Assembly: GCF_900091955.1 (NCBI RefSeq)
Contig: NZ_FMDF01000107.1
Span: 1 to 64,000 of the forward strand
Direction: 5' to 3'
Length of the DNA stretch: 64,000 bases
DNA from: Streptomyces sp. Ncost-T10-10d
Lineage (GTDB): Bacteria > Actinomycetota > Actinomycetes > Streptomycetales > Streptomycetaceae
Position numbers and translations under genes: made by a program. The notes under the pieces are model-generated. The model had not been told where the DNA came from. It searched no databases and saw nothing but the letters and a program-made list of their open reading frames with translations. Shown here piece after piece: positions 53,529-60,950 of this stretch. The stretch's first letter is position 1; each line of letters opens with the position of its first letter.

Positions 53529-54175
53529 TGGGCAACCCCGCCGGTGCAGGCCGCGCCCGGCTCCGGGGTCTGCGGACCCTGTACGTACTTGGTGAAGAAC
53601 TGTGCCACGCGTGCGTCGGTGGCACTCGTCACCGTCACCTGCTTGCCCCAGGCGCTGAGCACGAGCGGGGCGGCCTGGTCCTCGACCGGGCTCATCAGGG
53701 AGTAGGGCGTCGCCTCGACCCGCTCGCCCAGTTTCTTGATGTCGGCCGGCTTCGCCTTGCTCGTGTACGTGACCCAGACCGCGCCGTGCTCAAGGGAGTG
53801 GACGGCGTTCTCCTTCGGTATCGCCTCGGTGTAGACATCGGCGTCGCAGTTCATCCACACCGGGTTGTGATCGCCGCCGACCGGCGGGTTCATCGGGTAG
53901 TCGACCTTCTTCTCGACATGGTTCTGGGAGAGCTTGTCCCAGGTCCGCTCGCCCTGTACGGGCGAGGACTTGGCCTCGACCTCGGCCTTTTCCTTGTCGT
54001 CGGCGGCGGACATCAGGTAGCCGCCGCCCGCGACGAGTGCGGCGATCACGGCGACGGAAGCGGTGAGGGTGATGATGCGGCTGCGCCGCTCGCGGGCCCG
54101 CTCCTTGCGGCGGGCCTCCTCCAGCTTGGCGCGGCGTGCGGCGGCAGGGGTGTTCTGCTTCTTGGCGGAAGCCAT
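53525..54175 (-). CDS. DUF3105 domain protein
   Basis: A 216-residue protein: charged cytoplasmic N-terminus (coiled-coil-like EEARRKERARERRSR), one membrane helix (about 34-56), and an extracytoplasmic DUF3105 domain with PPVGGDHNPVWMNCDADVYT and HSLEHGAVWVTY, conserved His/Cys that might bind metal. AAGGA precedes the ATG. It is coupled to DUF305, an actinobacterial pairing I recall from other genomes. Confidence 0.9.
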   Translation of the reverse strand: MASAKKQNTPAAARRAKLEEARRKERARERRSRIITLTASVAVIAALVAGGGYLMSAADDKEKAEVEAKSSPVQGERTWDKLSQNHVEKKVDYPMNPPVGGDHNPVWMNCDADVYTEAIPKENAVHSLEHGAVWVTYTSKAKPADIKKLGERVEATPYSLMSPVEDQAAPLVLSAWGKQVTVTSATDARVAQFFTKYVQGPQTPEPGAACTGGVAQ

Positions 54176-54263
54176 GGAAAATCGTCCTTCGGTTCAGCAA
54201 GACTGATGGAGCTGAGGGCATGCGGGAGAACGTCCTCGGTGTCCCGAGGAACGGGCCCTGCCT

Positions 54264-54722
54264 CTAGATCCGTTGAACCTGCAGACGCAGATGGTCGACT
54301 TCCCGTACGGCGTCGTTGGACGGGCCGCGGATCGCGGCGGCGCCGGTGAGCGGGGCGACGGGGGCTGTGGCGGTCACGCCGGGAAGGGCCACGGGTGAGC
54401 TCTGGCCGGGCAGTACGACGGGCGTCGCATGCTCCGAGGTTCCGTGGCAGGAACTGCCCATGCCCCGGTCCTCAGGGGCATCGGCCACCACGGTCCGTAC
54501 AACCACGGGATGCGCGGGCGTCATGGCCCGGGCGGCGGCTGCGGTACGGGTACCGGACTGGTGCGAGGCCGAGCCCGGGGCCGCCATCCGGTGCGCGGAC
54601 GAGTCCGCGGCCGCGACCGAACAGCACGACACCATGGCGAGCAGTACGAACAGCCAGCCGAGAACGGCCGACGCGTGGGCGCTCTGCCGTCGTCGGTGCG
54701 TCCGTTCGCTCAGCCTGTTCAT
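54264..54722 (-). CDS. small exported hypothetical protein
   Basis: About 152 residues with a hydrophobic helix near the N-terminus (AVLGWLFVLLAMVSCCSVAA) and a low-complexity Ala/Ser/Pro/His body (VADAPEDRGMGSSCHGTSEHA), possibly metal-binding. Start uncertain between ATG 54722 (GGCGGGG close upstream) and ATG 54731. It precedes the DUF3105-DUF305 pair by 88 bases on the same strand and may belong with it. No family recognised. Confidence 0.6.
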   Translation of the reverse strand: MNRLSERTHRRRQSAHASAVLGWLFVLLAMVSCCSVAAADSSAHRMAAPGSASHQSGTRTAAAARAMTPAHPVVVRTVVADAPEDRGMGSSCHGTSEHATPVVLPGQSSPVALPGVTATAPVAPLTGAAAIRGPSNDAVREVDHLRLQVQRI

Positions 54723-54822
54723 CCCCGCCATCGTACGTGGTGTGTGAAGTTTCAACGAGGGTGCGTGCTGTGGATGTATGGGATGAGGCCCCGTTGTCGG
54801 AGGGGCGGGATGGTGTGTCCCG

Positions 54823-55250
54823 GTGACAACGATCTCGAACGTATCTGCGGGCTGGTGTCCGGAACCGCGCGGCGCGTCCCAGCTGCTGCGCCACTGGGAC
54901 GGTTCCCGGTGGACCGAGCACACCAACCCGGCCGGTGGGAAGCGGTCCCGGGCCGCGGCCCAGGTGCAGACGGCGCCTGCGCGGGCCCGGGCGCCCGCTC
55001 AGCCGCAGGCTCAGGTGCCGCATCGGCAGGCCGCCCCGCAGCATCAGCAGGTCGCCCCCGCGCAGCAGGCCGCGTACCAGCAGGCGGGGTTGTGTCCCAG
55101 CAGGTCGCTCACCAGCAGCCCGAGGTCCCGTCCCAGCAGGCGGTCCAGCCCCAACAAGGGGCGTTCCCGGCGCGGGCTCGCTCCTCGATCAGCAGGTCCT
55201 GGTCGTGAACCAGAAGGCCGAGCTGATCGAGGCCGGAACTTGTTCCGCCC
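54823..55250 (+). pseudogene. frameshifted, truncated DUF2510 / scramblase-like gene
   Basis: From GTG 54823 the frame reads a DUF2510-like motif (GWCPEPRGASQLLRHWDGSR, then WTEHTNPAG) and a Gln-rich linker. The Gln-rich linker continues only in another frame after about 55090 (VVSQQVAHQQPEVPSQQAVQ), and the beginning of a LURP/phospholipid-scramblase-related domain (SLLDQQVLVVNQKAELIE) appears in a third frame from about 55175. The rest of that domain is absent; the GNAT gene starts 20 bases later. Two frameshifts and a deletion: a dead gene, barring sequencing error. Confidence 0.65.
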
Positions 55251-55267
55251 CGTGCGATGATGCGCCC

Positions 55268-55876
55268 ATGCCGTACTTGGTGCCGCCCCATATCCCTCCG
55301 GGGCGCCTCGCGGACTCCGTACAACCCGCTCTGCCCGTCGCCGACGACCTGCTCCTGCGGCCGTGGCGGTACGCGGACGCACCGGCCGTCCTCGCCGCCT
55401 TCGCCGACCCGGTCATCCAGCGCTGGCATCTGCGCCGCGCCGACTCCGAGGACGAGGCGCGCGAGTGGATCGACCAGTGGCAGAGCGCCTGGTGCTGCGA
55501 GACCGGAGCCCACTGGGCCGTCGTCCGCCCCGCAAGCGCGGCCGGAGGAGCCGAGGAAGTGCTCGGCCGGGTCGCGCTCCGCTCCCTGACACCGGCCATC
55601 GGTCACGCCGAATGCGCCTACTGGACGCTGCCGGCCGCCCGCGGTCGCGGCGTCGCGCCCCGAGCCGTCTCGGCGCTGGCGCGCTGGGCCTTCGACGAGA
55701 TCGGGTTCGAGCGCCTCGAACTCGCCCACTCCGTGCTGAACGCGGCGTCCTGCCGGGTGGCGGCCAGAGCGGGCTTCTCCCTGGAGGGCACGAGGCGCCG
55801 GGGCCATCTGCATGCCGACGGCTGGCACGACATGCACGTCCACGCCCGGATCCGCGGGGACGACGTCTCTCGTTGA
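55268..55876 (+). CDS. GNAT-family N-acetyltransferase
   Basis: A 202-residue acetyltransferase of the RimJ/RimL-like type: DLLLRPWRYADAPAVLAAFA at the start of the fold, acetyl-CoA site ARGRGVAPRAVSALARWAF (motif RxxGxA variant), and a C-terminal LNAASCRVAARAGFSLEGTR block typical of ribosomal-protein or small-molecule acetyltransferases. No strong ribosome site before the ATG at 55268. The upstream neighbour is a broken gene, and some N-terminal residues may derive from the deletion junction. Confidence 0.82.
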   Translation: MPYLVPPHIPPGRLADSVQPALPVADDLLLRPWRYADAPAVLAAFADPVIQRWHLRRADSEDEAREWIDQWQSAWCCETGAHWAVVRPASAAGGAEEVLGRVALRSLTPAIGHAECAYWTLPAARGRGVAPRAVSALARWAFDEIGFERLELAHSVLNAASCRVAARAGFSLEGTRRRGHLHADGWHDMHVHARIRGDDVSR

Positions 55877-55925
55877 CCGGTGTGGCGAATGAACGGCGTC
55901 ACCGGGAGGCGGACGGCGAGTGCGG

Positions 55926-57296
55926 TCATCCGCGATCCAGCGCACGGTCGGTGAGGGCGCCTGCGCAGCCGGTGTACCGGGCGGGTTCGGTCAGGTCGGA
56001 AAGATCGAGACCGGCAAGTTCGGGCTCCTCGTCCAGCACATCGCCGAGGACATCGGCCAGATCCGTCGTCTCCGCACGGGCCCGGGCGGCGGCGCTCACC
56101 AGAACCTCCTTGGCGCGCGTGCGGCCGATGCGCTCGGCGAACACGGCGGCCAGCCGCTCCGAGACGATCAGCCCGTCGGTGAGCTGGAGATTCTCCCGCA
56201 TGGCGTACGGGACGACGCGCATTCCGTCCGTGAGCTCGGCAGCGTCGCGCGCGGCCCCGCCGACGAGCCGCAGCAGTTCGCGCAGCGGCTCCCATTCGGC
56301 GTGCCACGACCCGGCCGGCCGCTCGTCCTCGGCTGCGAGCGAGCCGTACAGCGTCGCCGCCAGGCCGGGGGCGCGACGGGCGGCCGCGGCGATCAGCGTG
56401 GCGCGCACCGGGTTGGCCTTGTGCGGCATGGTGGAGGAACCACCGCCCTTCCCCTCGGTGACCTCGCCGATCTCGGTACGGGACAGAGTGAGCACATCGG
56501 CCGCCAACTTGCCGAGCGCACCTGCCGTGAAGGCGAGCGCGCCCGCCAGATCGGCGATCGGGGTACGCAGGCTGAGCCACGGCAGGAGCGGTTCGGCCAG
56601 ACCGAGTTCGTTCGCGAATGCCTGCAGTACGGTCAGCCCCCTGCCCTCGTCGGCGGCTTCGGCTTCGGCTTCGTCGATGGGCGGGAAGGCATTGAAGGCG
56701 GCCAACGTTCCTGCCGCGCCACCGAGCTGCGCGGGAAGCGATTCCCGTACGGCTGCGAGCCGGTCCCGCGCGTCGAGGATCAGTGCACGCCACCCGGCCG
56801 CCTTCAGCCCGAAGGTGGTCGGCACGGCGTGCTGGGTGAGCGTACGGCCGGCCATCGGGGTGTTGCGATGTGCGAGTGCGAGCCGTGCCACCGCCTCGGC
56901 GGACCGTGCCAGATCGTCGAGCGCCGGTGCCAGGGCCCGGGCGGCGACCAGCATGGCGGCCGTGTCGAGGATGTCCTGGCTGGAGGCGCCCCGGTGCACG
57001 TACGGCCGGACGTCCTGCTCGACGGCGTCGACCAGGTCGAAGACCATCGGGGTGACCGGATTGCCGCTCGCACGTGCGCGCAGCGCCACATCCCGCACAT
57101 CGAATCGGCTCGCGTCGGCCGCAGCGGTCACCGCCCGCCCGGCCTCAGCGGGGGCGAGCCCGCAGACGGACTGGGCGCGGGTGAGCGCGGCCTCGGCGTC
57201 GAGCATCGCCTGCAGAAAGGCGCTGTCGCCGGTGGCCGTCTCGGCGGGTGAGCCGGCCCGCCCGGGGGCGAGCAGCCCGACATCGCTCTCGTACAT
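55926..57296 (-). CDS. pcaB: 3-carboxy-cis,cis-muconate cycloisomerase
   Basis: A 456-residue fumarase/aspartase superfamily enzyme of the protocatechuate branch of the beta-ketoadipate pathway. Superfamily signature GGGSSTMPHKANPVRA is intact, as are RGASSQDILDTAAM and GRTLTQHAVPTTFG. Normal length. In intact operons it follows pcaH and pcaG; here only a 3' scrap of pcaG lies upstream and pcaL/I/J are absent downstream. Its ATG overlaps the ancestral pcaG stop (TGATG). It may still be functional but has lost its pathway neighbours locally. Confidence 0.9.
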   Translation of the reverse strand: MYESDVGLLAPGRAGSPAETATGDSAFLQAMLDAEAALTRAQSVCGLAPAEAGRAVTAAADASRFDVRDVALRARASGNPVTPMVFDLVDAVEQDVRPYVHRGASSQDILDTAAMLVAARALAPALDDLARSAEAVARLALAHRNTPMAGRTLTQHAVPTTFGLKAAGWRALILDARDRLAAVRESLPAQLGGAAGTLAAFNAFPPIDEAEAEAADEGRGLTVLQAFANELGLAEPLLPWLSLRTPIADLAGALAFTAGALGKLAADVLTLSRTEIGEVTEGKGGGSSTMPHKANPVRATLIAAAARRAPGLAATLYGSLAAEDERPAGSWHAEWEPLRELLRLVGGAARDAAELTDGMRVVPYAMRENLQLTDGLIVSERLAAVFAERIGRTRAKEVLVSAAARARAETTDLADVLGDVLDEEPELAGLDLSDLTEPARYTGCAGALTDRALDRG

Positions 57297-57440
57297 CAGC
57301 TGAACTCCAGGAAGACCGTTCGCCGTCCCCCCGCAGGCGGATGCCGAACCGGTGGGTACGCGGGTCCGTGGGTGTCGCGATCAGTGTGGCCCGGTGCTCG
57401 GCGTCCAGCGACTCCAAAAGCGTGTCACCTGCCGGAACGG
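57297..57440 (-). pseudogene. 3' relic of pcaG (protocatechuate 3,4-dioxygenase alpha subunit)
   Basis: Minus-strand translation DTLLESLDAEHRATLIATPT then HRFGIRLRGDGE matches the C-terminal end of PcaG. After GDGE one base is missing; restoring it gives TVFLEFS and a TGA that overlaps the pcaB ATG exactly as in a normal pcaG-pcaB junction. Everything upstream (catalytic core and pcaH) is gone. Confidence 0.65.
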
Positions 57441-57543
57441 CGACGGAGTGGTACGGGACACCGCCCGTCGGCGGGGCCCCGTACCACCCGATTGCCCGTC
57501 GGCGTCCGTCGGCATCCGGCCCTGCCCGGCGTTCAGCGCCCTC

Positions 57544-58311
57544 CTAGCCTTCGTCGCCGGCCCGGTGGATACCGAACACCGCTCCCTGCGGATCCCGGAC
57601 CACCGCGATCCGAGGTCCGTCCGGAACGCTTGTCGGGGGCATCAGCAGTTCGCCGCCCGCCCCCTGCGCGGTGGCCGCCGCCGCGTCGACGTCCGTCACG
57701 GCGAAGTACGGCAGCCAGTTGGGTGGCGCCTCCGGCGGGAACCTGTCGTCCATGATCAGCATGCCGCCGAAGTCCTCGCCGGCCACGCCCCACTGCGTGT
57801 AGCCCTCCGCAGCGGCGTTCACCGTCCATCCGAAGACCGCGGGGTAGAAAGCGAGGGACTGGTCGGCCTCCCGGGTGACGAGTTCGACCCAGCCGAGCGA
57901 GCCCGGGTCGTTCAGCTGCTCGGCGCCGGCGAAGGCGCGGCCCTGCCACAGCGAGAACACCGCACCGGACGGATCCGCGACCACCGCGAACCGGCCCTGG
58001 TCGAACACGTCCATCGGGCCGACCAGGAGCGAGCCGCCCGCCGACTTCACCTTCTCGACCGTGGCGTCCGTGTCCTCGGTGGCGAACGAGATCGTCCAGG
58101 CGGGCGGCTGTCCCGGCTGGTAGAGCGGACTCAGTGCGGCCACTCGCGCATCTCCGAGGTGCGCCATGGTGTAGCCGCCCGCCTCCTCACGCGGATCGGT
58201 CTCGGAGCGCCAGCCGAAGAGCGCCGCGTAGAACGACTTGGCAGCCGGGATGTCGGGGGTGCTCAGCTCGATCCAGCAGGGACCGCTGGGCACCGGTTTG
58301 GTGAGGTTCAT
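57544..58311 (-). CDS. VOC-family protein with two glyoxalase-like domains
   Basis: A 255-residue protein made of two vicinal-oxygen-chelate modules (about 10-125 and 135-250): GPCWIELSTPDIPAAKSFYA ... VADPSGAVFSLWQ and LGWVELVTREADQSLAFYPA ... VRDPQGAVFGIH. The doubled form is common in Streptomyces and includes resistance/detoxification and unknown enzymes. ATG at 58311 follows AAGGA. Divergent from the FUSC transporter gene, with a short AT-rich shared promoter region. Confidence 0.9.
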   Translation of the reverse strand: MNLTKPVPSGPCWIELSTPDIPAAKSFYAALFGWRSETDPREEAGGYTMAHLGDARVAALSPLYQPGQPPAWTISFATEDTDATVEKVKSAGGSLLVGPMDVFDQGRFAVVADPSGAVFSLWQGRAFAGAEQLNDPGSLGWVELVTREADQSLAFYPAVFGWTVNAAAEGYTQWGVAGEDFGGMLIMDDRFPPEAPPNWLPYFAVTDVDAAAATAQGAGGELLMPPTSVPDGPRIAVVRDPQGAVFGIHRAGDEG

Positions 58312-58437
58312 TCGGATTCCTTCGTGGATGCATCGACATGTGCCTGTCTGTCCTCGTGCAGTTGAACGGTATGGGTTCGTGGAGGGGTGGCCATCGGCGC
58401 CGCGGCCTCGTCGTGGAAGAAATTGTTTTACGGGTGT

Positions 58438-58455
58438 AATACCTGATAAAGTATT
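58438..58455. promoter_or_regulatory. candidate MarR operator over the FUSC promoter
   Basis: Inverted repeat AATAC-N8-GTATT in a strongly AT-rich patch. A possible -35 (TTGTTT, 58423-58428) and -10 (TAAAGT, 58447-58452) would place the transcription start at about the GTG 58459, giving a leaderless message and a repressor site covering the -10. Inferred from layout with the downstream MarR gene. Confidence 0.55.
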
Positions 58456-58458
58456 TGG

Positions 58459-60180
58459 GTGAGCGATACAACCATCCGATCCCGACCCTCGGTCCGCAGA
58501 CTCCCGCTGGCTGCCCCCCTGCGCCTCGCCCGGCCCTCGGACATGTGGTTCAAGCCGGCGCTGAGTGTGGTCGTCGCCACCGCCGTACCGGATCTGCTGC
58601 TGTTCGCCATCGACCGGCTCGACCTCGTGATGTACACGATGGCCGGCTCGCTCTGTGCGCTGTACGGCCACAACCTGCCGTACGCCCGCCGCGCCCGAGC
58701 CGTCGCGGGGGTCGTCGTCTCCATGGTCGTCGGCATGGCGATATCCCTCGTCGCGGCCTCGCTCACAGGATCGACCGCCGTGCTGATCGCGGTGGGCGCG
58801 CTGCTCGCCGCCGGACAGAAGATGCTCTGCGACGCCACCCGCATCGGCCCGCCCGGGCCGGTGATCTTCACGTTCGTCACCTCGGCCGCACTCTTCGCCC
58901 CGCAGCACCTCGGCCAGGTACCAGGCCACCTCGCCCTGACCCTGGCCGCGGGCGGGATCTCCTGGCTGGTCACGGTCGGCCCCGCGATGATCCGCAGGGA
59001 GGGCCCGGAGCGCCGGGCGACCGCCCGCGCCCTCGACGCGGCCGCGGCATACGTCACGGCCCCCGGCCACCGCACCAGGCGTGCCGCAGTCGCGGCCGTG
59101 CACGCGGCCTGGCAGGCGCTGCTCGCCGCCGGACGCCCCACCCCCGTACGCCGGGCCCTCGAACGCCTCGTCGTCCACGCCGAGGCCGCCCTCGCCGGGG
59201 GCGCCCACGGAACTTTCCCGATCGCTCCCGCCGCTGCTCCCGCTCCTGCCTCCGACCCCGAGCGGCTCCGCGCCTGGGCCCGGCAGACCCGTGCCCGCGG
59301 GCCCGTCCCCACTCCGCCGCCCGCCCCCGGCACGTCCGATGAGCTGTTCGGCATCGACGCCGAACGGGCCGCCGGGCGCACACGGAGCCGCCGCGAAGCC
59401 CGGCGCGCAGTGCTGCGCCGCCTCGCCCCGGGCTCCCCGCTGCTCCCCATCGGCGCCCGTGCGCTCATCGGCTGCGCCCTGGCCGGATATGTCTCCCAGG
59501 CGGTCGGTGTCGGCCGGCCCTACTGGGCGATCGTCACGGCAGCCTCCCTGTACCAGGCCAATGTGACATTGTCCTGGAACCGGGCCCTTCAGCGGACCCT
59601 CGGCAATCTGCTCGGCGTCCTCGTCTTCGCCGCCGTTCTCCCGGTCAGCCGCACCGGACCGCTGGCCCTCATCGGCTTCTGCCTGTTCTTCGGCTTCGCG
59701 GCCGAGGCCCTGATCACCCGCAACTACTGGCTCGGCTCCATCGCCGTCACGCCCATGGCCCTGCTGGTCCTGGAGTTCGGCGGCACCCACCCGGCCGGTG
59801 AGCTCATCGGCGACCGGGTCCTGGACACTGTCATCGGCGCCGGGGTGGGCATCCTCGCCGCCATGCTGGTGACCAACCGCCGGGCCGCCGGACGCCTCGA
59901 AAAGGCCCTGGCCGCCACCGACCGGGCCCGCGCCCACGCCGTACACGCGCTTGCCGCCCCGCAGCCCACGCCCGCTGCTCTCGACGCCGCTCGTCGCAGG
60001 CTGACCGGATCGCTCGTCGAGCTGCGCGAGGCCGACGACACCGCAGCGGGCGAATGGTGGCAGCGCGCCCTGCCCCAGGAGCAGGTCCTCGCGGCCGAGC
60101 AGGCCGGACACCGTACGCTCGCGGCGACAGCAACACGGCAGGGGCTGATCGCCCCCGCCCAGGAGAACGGAGCGGTGTGA
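58459..60180 (+). CDS. FUSC-family membrane transporter
   Basis: A 573-residue integral membrane protein of the fusaric-acid-resistance/aromatic-acid exporter (FUSC) superfamily: two blocks of membrane helices (about 30-180 and 335-470), separated by a cytoplasmic Pro/Ala/Arg-rich segment; the second block has GVGRPYWAIVTAASLYQANV and RALQRTLGNLLGVLVFA typical of FUSC. No ribosome binding site is seen before GTG 58459, consistent with leaderless translation. Probably exports an aromatic or toxic acid. Coupled to the MarR gene by a GTGA overlap. Confidence 0.87.
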   Translation: MSDTTIRSRPSVRRLPLAAPLRLARPSDMWFKPALSVVVATAVPDLLLFAIDRLDLVMYTMAGSLCALYGHNLPYARRARAVAGVVVSMVVGMAISLVAASLTGSTAVLIAVGALLAAGQKMLCDATRIGPPGPVIFTFVTSAALFAPQHLGQVPGHLALTLAAGGISWLVTVGPAMIRREGPERRATARALDAAAAYVTAPGHRTRRAAVAAVHAAWQALLAAGRPTPVRRALERLVVHAEAALAGGAHGTFPIAPAAAPAPASDPERLRAWARQTRARGPVPTPPPAPGTSDELFGIDAERAAGRTRSRREARRAVLRRLAPGSPLLPIGARALIGCALAGYVSQAVGVGRPYWAIVTAASLYQANVTLSWNRALQRTLGNLLGVLVFAAVLPVSRTGPLALIGFCLFFGFAAEALITRNYWLGSIAVTPMALLVLEFGGTHPAGELIGDRVLDTVIGAGVGILAAMLVTNRRAAGRLEKALAATDRARAHAVHALAAPQPTPAALDAARRRLTGSLVELREADDTAAGEWWQRALPQEQVLAAEQAGHRTLAATATRQGLIAPAQENGAV

Positions 60181-60683
60181 CCGACGACATCGTCGCCTCG
60201 GTGGTGCGGCAGTGGCAGGCCGTCAACCCGGAGCTGGACACCGGACCGATGGAACTCATCGGCCGTATCAACCGCTGCGCGGCCCTGCTCCAACAGGCGG
60301 AGGACGCCCCGCTGCGCGCCGCCGGCCTGACCCGCGCCGAGTTCGACCTGCTCGGTGCCGTACGCCGTACCGATCGCGAACTCACCCCCGGCGAGCTGGC
60401 CAGGGAGACGTTCTCCTCCGGCGCCGCCGTCACGAAGCGTCTGCGGGTGCTTCAGGAGCGTGGGCTCGTCGACCGCCGCAGCGACGCCCGCGACCGCCGC
60501 GTCGCCCATGTCCGCCTCACCGAGGAGGGCCGCGACCTGGTCGACCGGTTGCTGCCGCGGCAGCTGGCGTACGAACGCATGGTGCTGTCCGGTCTCGACG
60601 AGCAGTCCCGTACCCGGCTCAGCATCCAGCTCAGCGAGTTGCTGGTGCAGCTGGAGGGACGCATCGGCGGCGCCCGGCGCTGA
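60177..60683 (+). CDS. MarR-family transcriptional regulator
   Basis: A 168-residue winged-helix repressor: recognition region LTPGELARETFSSGAAVTKRLRVLQERGL followed by wing DRRSDARDRRVAHVRLTEEG (positions about 65-120), all in the usual MarR arrangement. Start GTG overlaps the FUSC stop. It presumably represses its own operon through the inverted repeat at the FUSC promoter and is released by the exported compound. Confidence 0.92.
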   Translation: MTDDIVASVVRQWQAVNPELDTGPMELIGRINRCAALLQQAEDAPLRAAGLTRAEFDLLGAVRRTDRELTPGELARETFSSGAAVTKRLRVLQERGLVDRRSDARDRRVAHVRLTEEGRDLVDRLLPRQLAYERMVLSGLDEQSRTRLSIQLSELLVQLEGRIGGARR

Positions 60684-60802
60684 ACCGGGGGCCGGGACTC
60701 CGCCGGGCCGGCCCGCGGTCGGGAGTGCCGCACTGCCGGGCAGTGCCGCAGGGGACGGCGGCGCCGGAAACAAATCCCGCGCGGACATCGGTACGTCGCT
60801 GC

Positions 60803-60808
60803 TAACGT
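60803..60808 (+). promoter_or_regulatory. candidate -10 for the thrS leader
   Basis: TAACGT lies eight bases before the ATG of the leader peptide, the spacing expected when transcription starts at the ATG (leaderless leader peptide, common in Streptomyces attenuators). No convincing -35. Confidence 0.4.
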
Positions 60809-60815
60809 CCGCCGC

Positions 60816-60866
60816 ATGAAGCGCGCTGCCATGACGACGACGCCGGAGAGTGTCCCGGCGCGCTGA
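60816..60866 (+). CDS. putative threonine-rich leader peptide of thrS
   Basis: A 16-codon reading frame, MKRAAMTTTPESVPAR, with three consecutive ACG threonine codons, ending 14 bases before a strong hairpin and 84 bases before the threonyl-tRNA synthetase gene. This is the arrangement of a translational-stalling attenuator: shortage of charged tRNA-Thr would stall the ribosome at the Thr codons. The two arms AGCGCGC (60820-60826) and GCGCGCT (60858-60864) bracket the codons and can pair. No ribosome binding site, consistent with a leaderless start. Confidence 0.6.
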   Translation: MKRAAMTTTPESVPAR

Positions 60867-60880
60867 CAGCTGTTCAGTCC

Positions 60881-60910
60881 GAAGCCCCGGGGCGAGTGCC
60901 CCGGGGCTTC
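60881..60910 (+). terminator. attenuator hairpin before thrS
   Basis: Perfect 13-base stem GAAGCCCCGGGGC/GCCCCGGGGCTTC with GAGT loop. A nine-base alternative exists: GGGCGAGTG (60890-60898, loop plus stem) with CACTCGCCC (60921-60929), which cannot coexist with the hairpin. A second alternative hairpin GCGGTC/GACCGC lies at 60916-60938 beside the ribosome site. Confidence 0.7.
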
Positions 60911-60950
60911 GTCCTGCGGTCACTCGCCCGACGACCGCGAGGAGACCGTC

